NCBI RefSeq assembly: GCF_001984055.1 | Contig: NZ_LYVO01000066.1 | Span: forward strand, 1 to 42,310 | Direction of reading: 5' to 3' | Length of the DNA: 42,310 nucleotides | From: Variovorax sp. KK3 | GTDB lineage: Bacteria; Pseudomonadota; Gammaproteobacteria; Burkholderiales; Burkholderiaceae_C | Shown: piece after piece, positions 41,034 through 42,310 of the stretch | Layout: each line of letters begins with the position of its first letter | Numbering within the stretch: position 1 is the first letter of the stretch | Made by a program: the position numbers and the translations under genes | Notes under the pieces: generated by a model | Seen by the model: only the letters and a program-made list of their open reading frames with translations | Databases searched by the model: none | Told to the model about the DNA's origin: nothing

Positions 41034-42310
41034 TCACTGCGGCGGGGCCTTGCGCCGGCGCTCGCCCTGACCTTGCCCGCGGGGGCCCGAGGCGCCAGGG
41101 CGCGGTCCGGTGACCGGCTTCTCGCCCTGCAGCACCACGGGTGCGCCGTCCTTCAGGCGGTCGCCGCCTTCGGTCACGACGAGTTCGCCGGGTTGCAGGC
41201 CATCGGTGATGGCGACCAGCTCGACCGTGGTCTCGCCGCGCTTCACCGTGCGCATCGACACCTTGCGGTCCTCGTTGATCACGTAGACGAAGGTGCCCTC
41301 GGGCCCGGTGCGCACCGCGGTCACCGGCACCACGATGGCGTCGATGGTGCGCAGCGTCATCTGCACGTTGACGAACTGGCTCGGGAACAGCGTGGTCTGC
41401 GCATTGCCGAAGCGTGCCTTGCCTTTCACCGTGCCGGTGCTGGTGTCGACCACGTTGTCGAGCGTGGAGAAGGTGCCGGTGTCGAGCGCGGTGGTACGGG
41501 TGCGGTCCATCGCCTTGACGACCAGCGGCTGGCCCTTGGCCAACTGCGCCTGGATGTCGGGCAGGCGGTCTTGCGGCACCGAGAACTGCACGTCGATCGG
41601 GTTCATCTGCGTGATCACGGCGATGCCGGTGGCGGCGTTGGCCGTCACCGTATTGCCGGGGTCGACCGTGCGCAGGCCGATGCGCCCGGCCACCGGCGCG
41701 GTGATGCGCGTGTATTCGACGTTGAGCTTCGCCGCGCCCTCGGCGGCGCGGTCGGTGATCACCGTGCCTTCGAGCTGCTTGACCAGCGCGGCCTGCGTGT
41801 CGACGTCCTGCCGCGCGATGGAATCCTGGCCGAGCAGCGTGCGGTAGCGTGCCAGCGTGACGCGGGCGGCTTCGAGCTGCGCTTCGTCACGCACGCGCGT
41901 GCCCTGGGCTTGCGCCAGCGCCTGCTCGTAGGGACGGGGGTCGATGCGCGCCAGCAACTGGCCCTTGGTGACCGTCTGGCCCTCGGTGAAGAGCACCTCG
42001 GTCAGCACGCCGCCCACCTGCGGCTTGAGGGTGATGGTGGCCAGCGGCGTGACGGTGCCCAGCGCGTCGATGGTCACGGGCAGCTGCTCGCGCTTCGCCA
42101 CCGCGTGGCCGACGGTGGAACCGGCGGGGCCGCCGAAGCGGCCCGGGCCGGCGGCCGGCTCGTTGGTGCGCTTGATGAGGTACCAGGCGCCGCCTCCCAA
42201 GGCCAGCACCACCACGAGCGCCGCCAGGCTGCCCAGCCAGAGCCTGCGCCGCGAAGGCGGCCGCGGGGCCGGCGGTTCGGTCAGGAGGGCGGGTGGATAC
42301 GGCTCGGGGG
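41034..42310 (-). CDS. RND efflux periplasmic adaptor (MdtA/MuxA-like), 5'-truncated
   Basis: The frame is open to the window edge; the visible N-terminus reads PEPYPPALLTEPPAPRPPSRRR before a membrane anchor (about 42155-42240: LWLGSLAALVVVLALGGGAWYLI), so the start codon lies outside. An internal GTG at 42215 falls within the anchor and is not the start. HlyD/membrane-fusion features follow: biotinyl-lipoyl parts (PQVGGVLTEVLFTEGQTVTKGQLLARIDPRPYEQAL, ITAPVAGRIGLRTVDPGNTV) around a helical hairpin and a C-terminal beta-barrel. It joins the pumps to the outer-membrane factor. First gene of the operon seen here. The last 25 residues are Arg/Gly-rich. Confidence 0.93.
   Translation of the reverse strand, partial: PEPYPPALLTEPPAPRPPSRRRLWLGSLAALVVVLALGGGAWYLIKRTNEPAAGPGRFGGPAGSTVGHAVAKREQLPVTIDALGTVTPLATITLKPQVGGVLTEVLFTEGQTVTKGQLLARIDPRPYEQALAQAQGTRVRDEAQLEAARVTLARYRTLLGQDSIARQDVDTQAALVKQLEGTVITDRAAEGAAKLNVEYTRITAPVAGRIGLRTVDPGNTVTANAATGIAVITQMNPIDVQFSVPQDRLPDIQAQLAKGQPLVVKAMDRTRTTALDTGTFSTLDNVVDTSTGTVKGKARFGNAQTTLFPSQFVNVQMTLRTIDAIVVPVTAVRTGPEGTFVYVINEDRKVSMRTVKRGETTVELVAITDGLQPGELVVTEGGDRLKDGAPVVLQGEKPVTGPRPGASGPRGQGQGERRRKAPPQ

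Overview
The window is about 42 kb of GC-rich DNA with dense, often overlapping genes. Gene content and protein style (Bug/TctC-type binding protein, PedF-type cytochrome, MuxABC/MdtABC-like RND operon) point to a betaproteobacterium of the order Burkholderiales, most likely Comamonadaceae and possibly Variovorax. This is inference from family resemblance; there is no rRNA or other marker here. No tRNA, rRNA, CRISPR array, insertion sequence or phage gene was seen.

Layout. (1) 1-1.9 kb: 3' part of an uncharacterised gene with a strong intrinsic terminator. (2) 2.0-6.8 kb: uppP (undecaprenyl-diphosphate phosphatase), then a minus-strand amino-nitrogen operon (class III aminotransferase, amino-acid binding protein, Asp/Glu-racemase-family enzyme) divergent from an RpiR/SIS regulator. 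The gap between them holds GGAAC-N4-GTTCC operators. (3) 7.0-13 kb: NAD aldehyde dehydrogenase (exaC-like) plus a DUF779 partner; a divergent operon for cytochrome c-550 PedF and a MoxJ/XoxJ-like binding protein; and an AcoR-like sigma-54 activator. (4) 13.07-24.36 kb: one long plus-strand operon, pqqA-B-C-D-E, then ABC ATPase, beta-propeller, ABC binding protein, ABC-2 permease, TctC-type binding protein, NosR-like flavo-iron-sulfur membrane protein and ApbE flavin transferase. Most junctions overlap by 4-8 bases. (5) 24.3-30.8 kb: minus-strand TonB-dependent receptor, and an operon of PQQ alcohol dehydrogenase with the lanthanide-type Asp-x-Asp signature, a HiPIP, a histidine kinase and a LuxR-type response regulator. 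(6) 31.0-33.0 kb: an S9 peptidase, possibly PqqH-like. (7) 33.0-42.3 kb: an RND efflux operon (adaptor, two RND pumps, outer-membrane factor).

Working model. Regions 3-6 form one periplasmic alcohol-oxidation system. PQQ is made by PqqA-E and loaded into an Ln-type alcohol dehydrogenase. Electrons leave through PedF cytochrome and/or the HiPIP, and the aldehyde is oxidised by the cytoplasmic aldehyde dehydrogenase. Four good -24/-12 (sigma-54) promoter matches lie in front of exaC, pedF, pqqA and the dehydrogenase gene, and the only sigma-54 activator gene in the window sits between them. This ties the four operons into one regulon.

The least explained parts are the NosR-like protein plus ApbE at the end of the pqq operon (no nosZ in sight), the HiPIP next to a lanthanide-type dehydrogenase, and an exporter-type ABC permease paired with a periplasmic binding protein.
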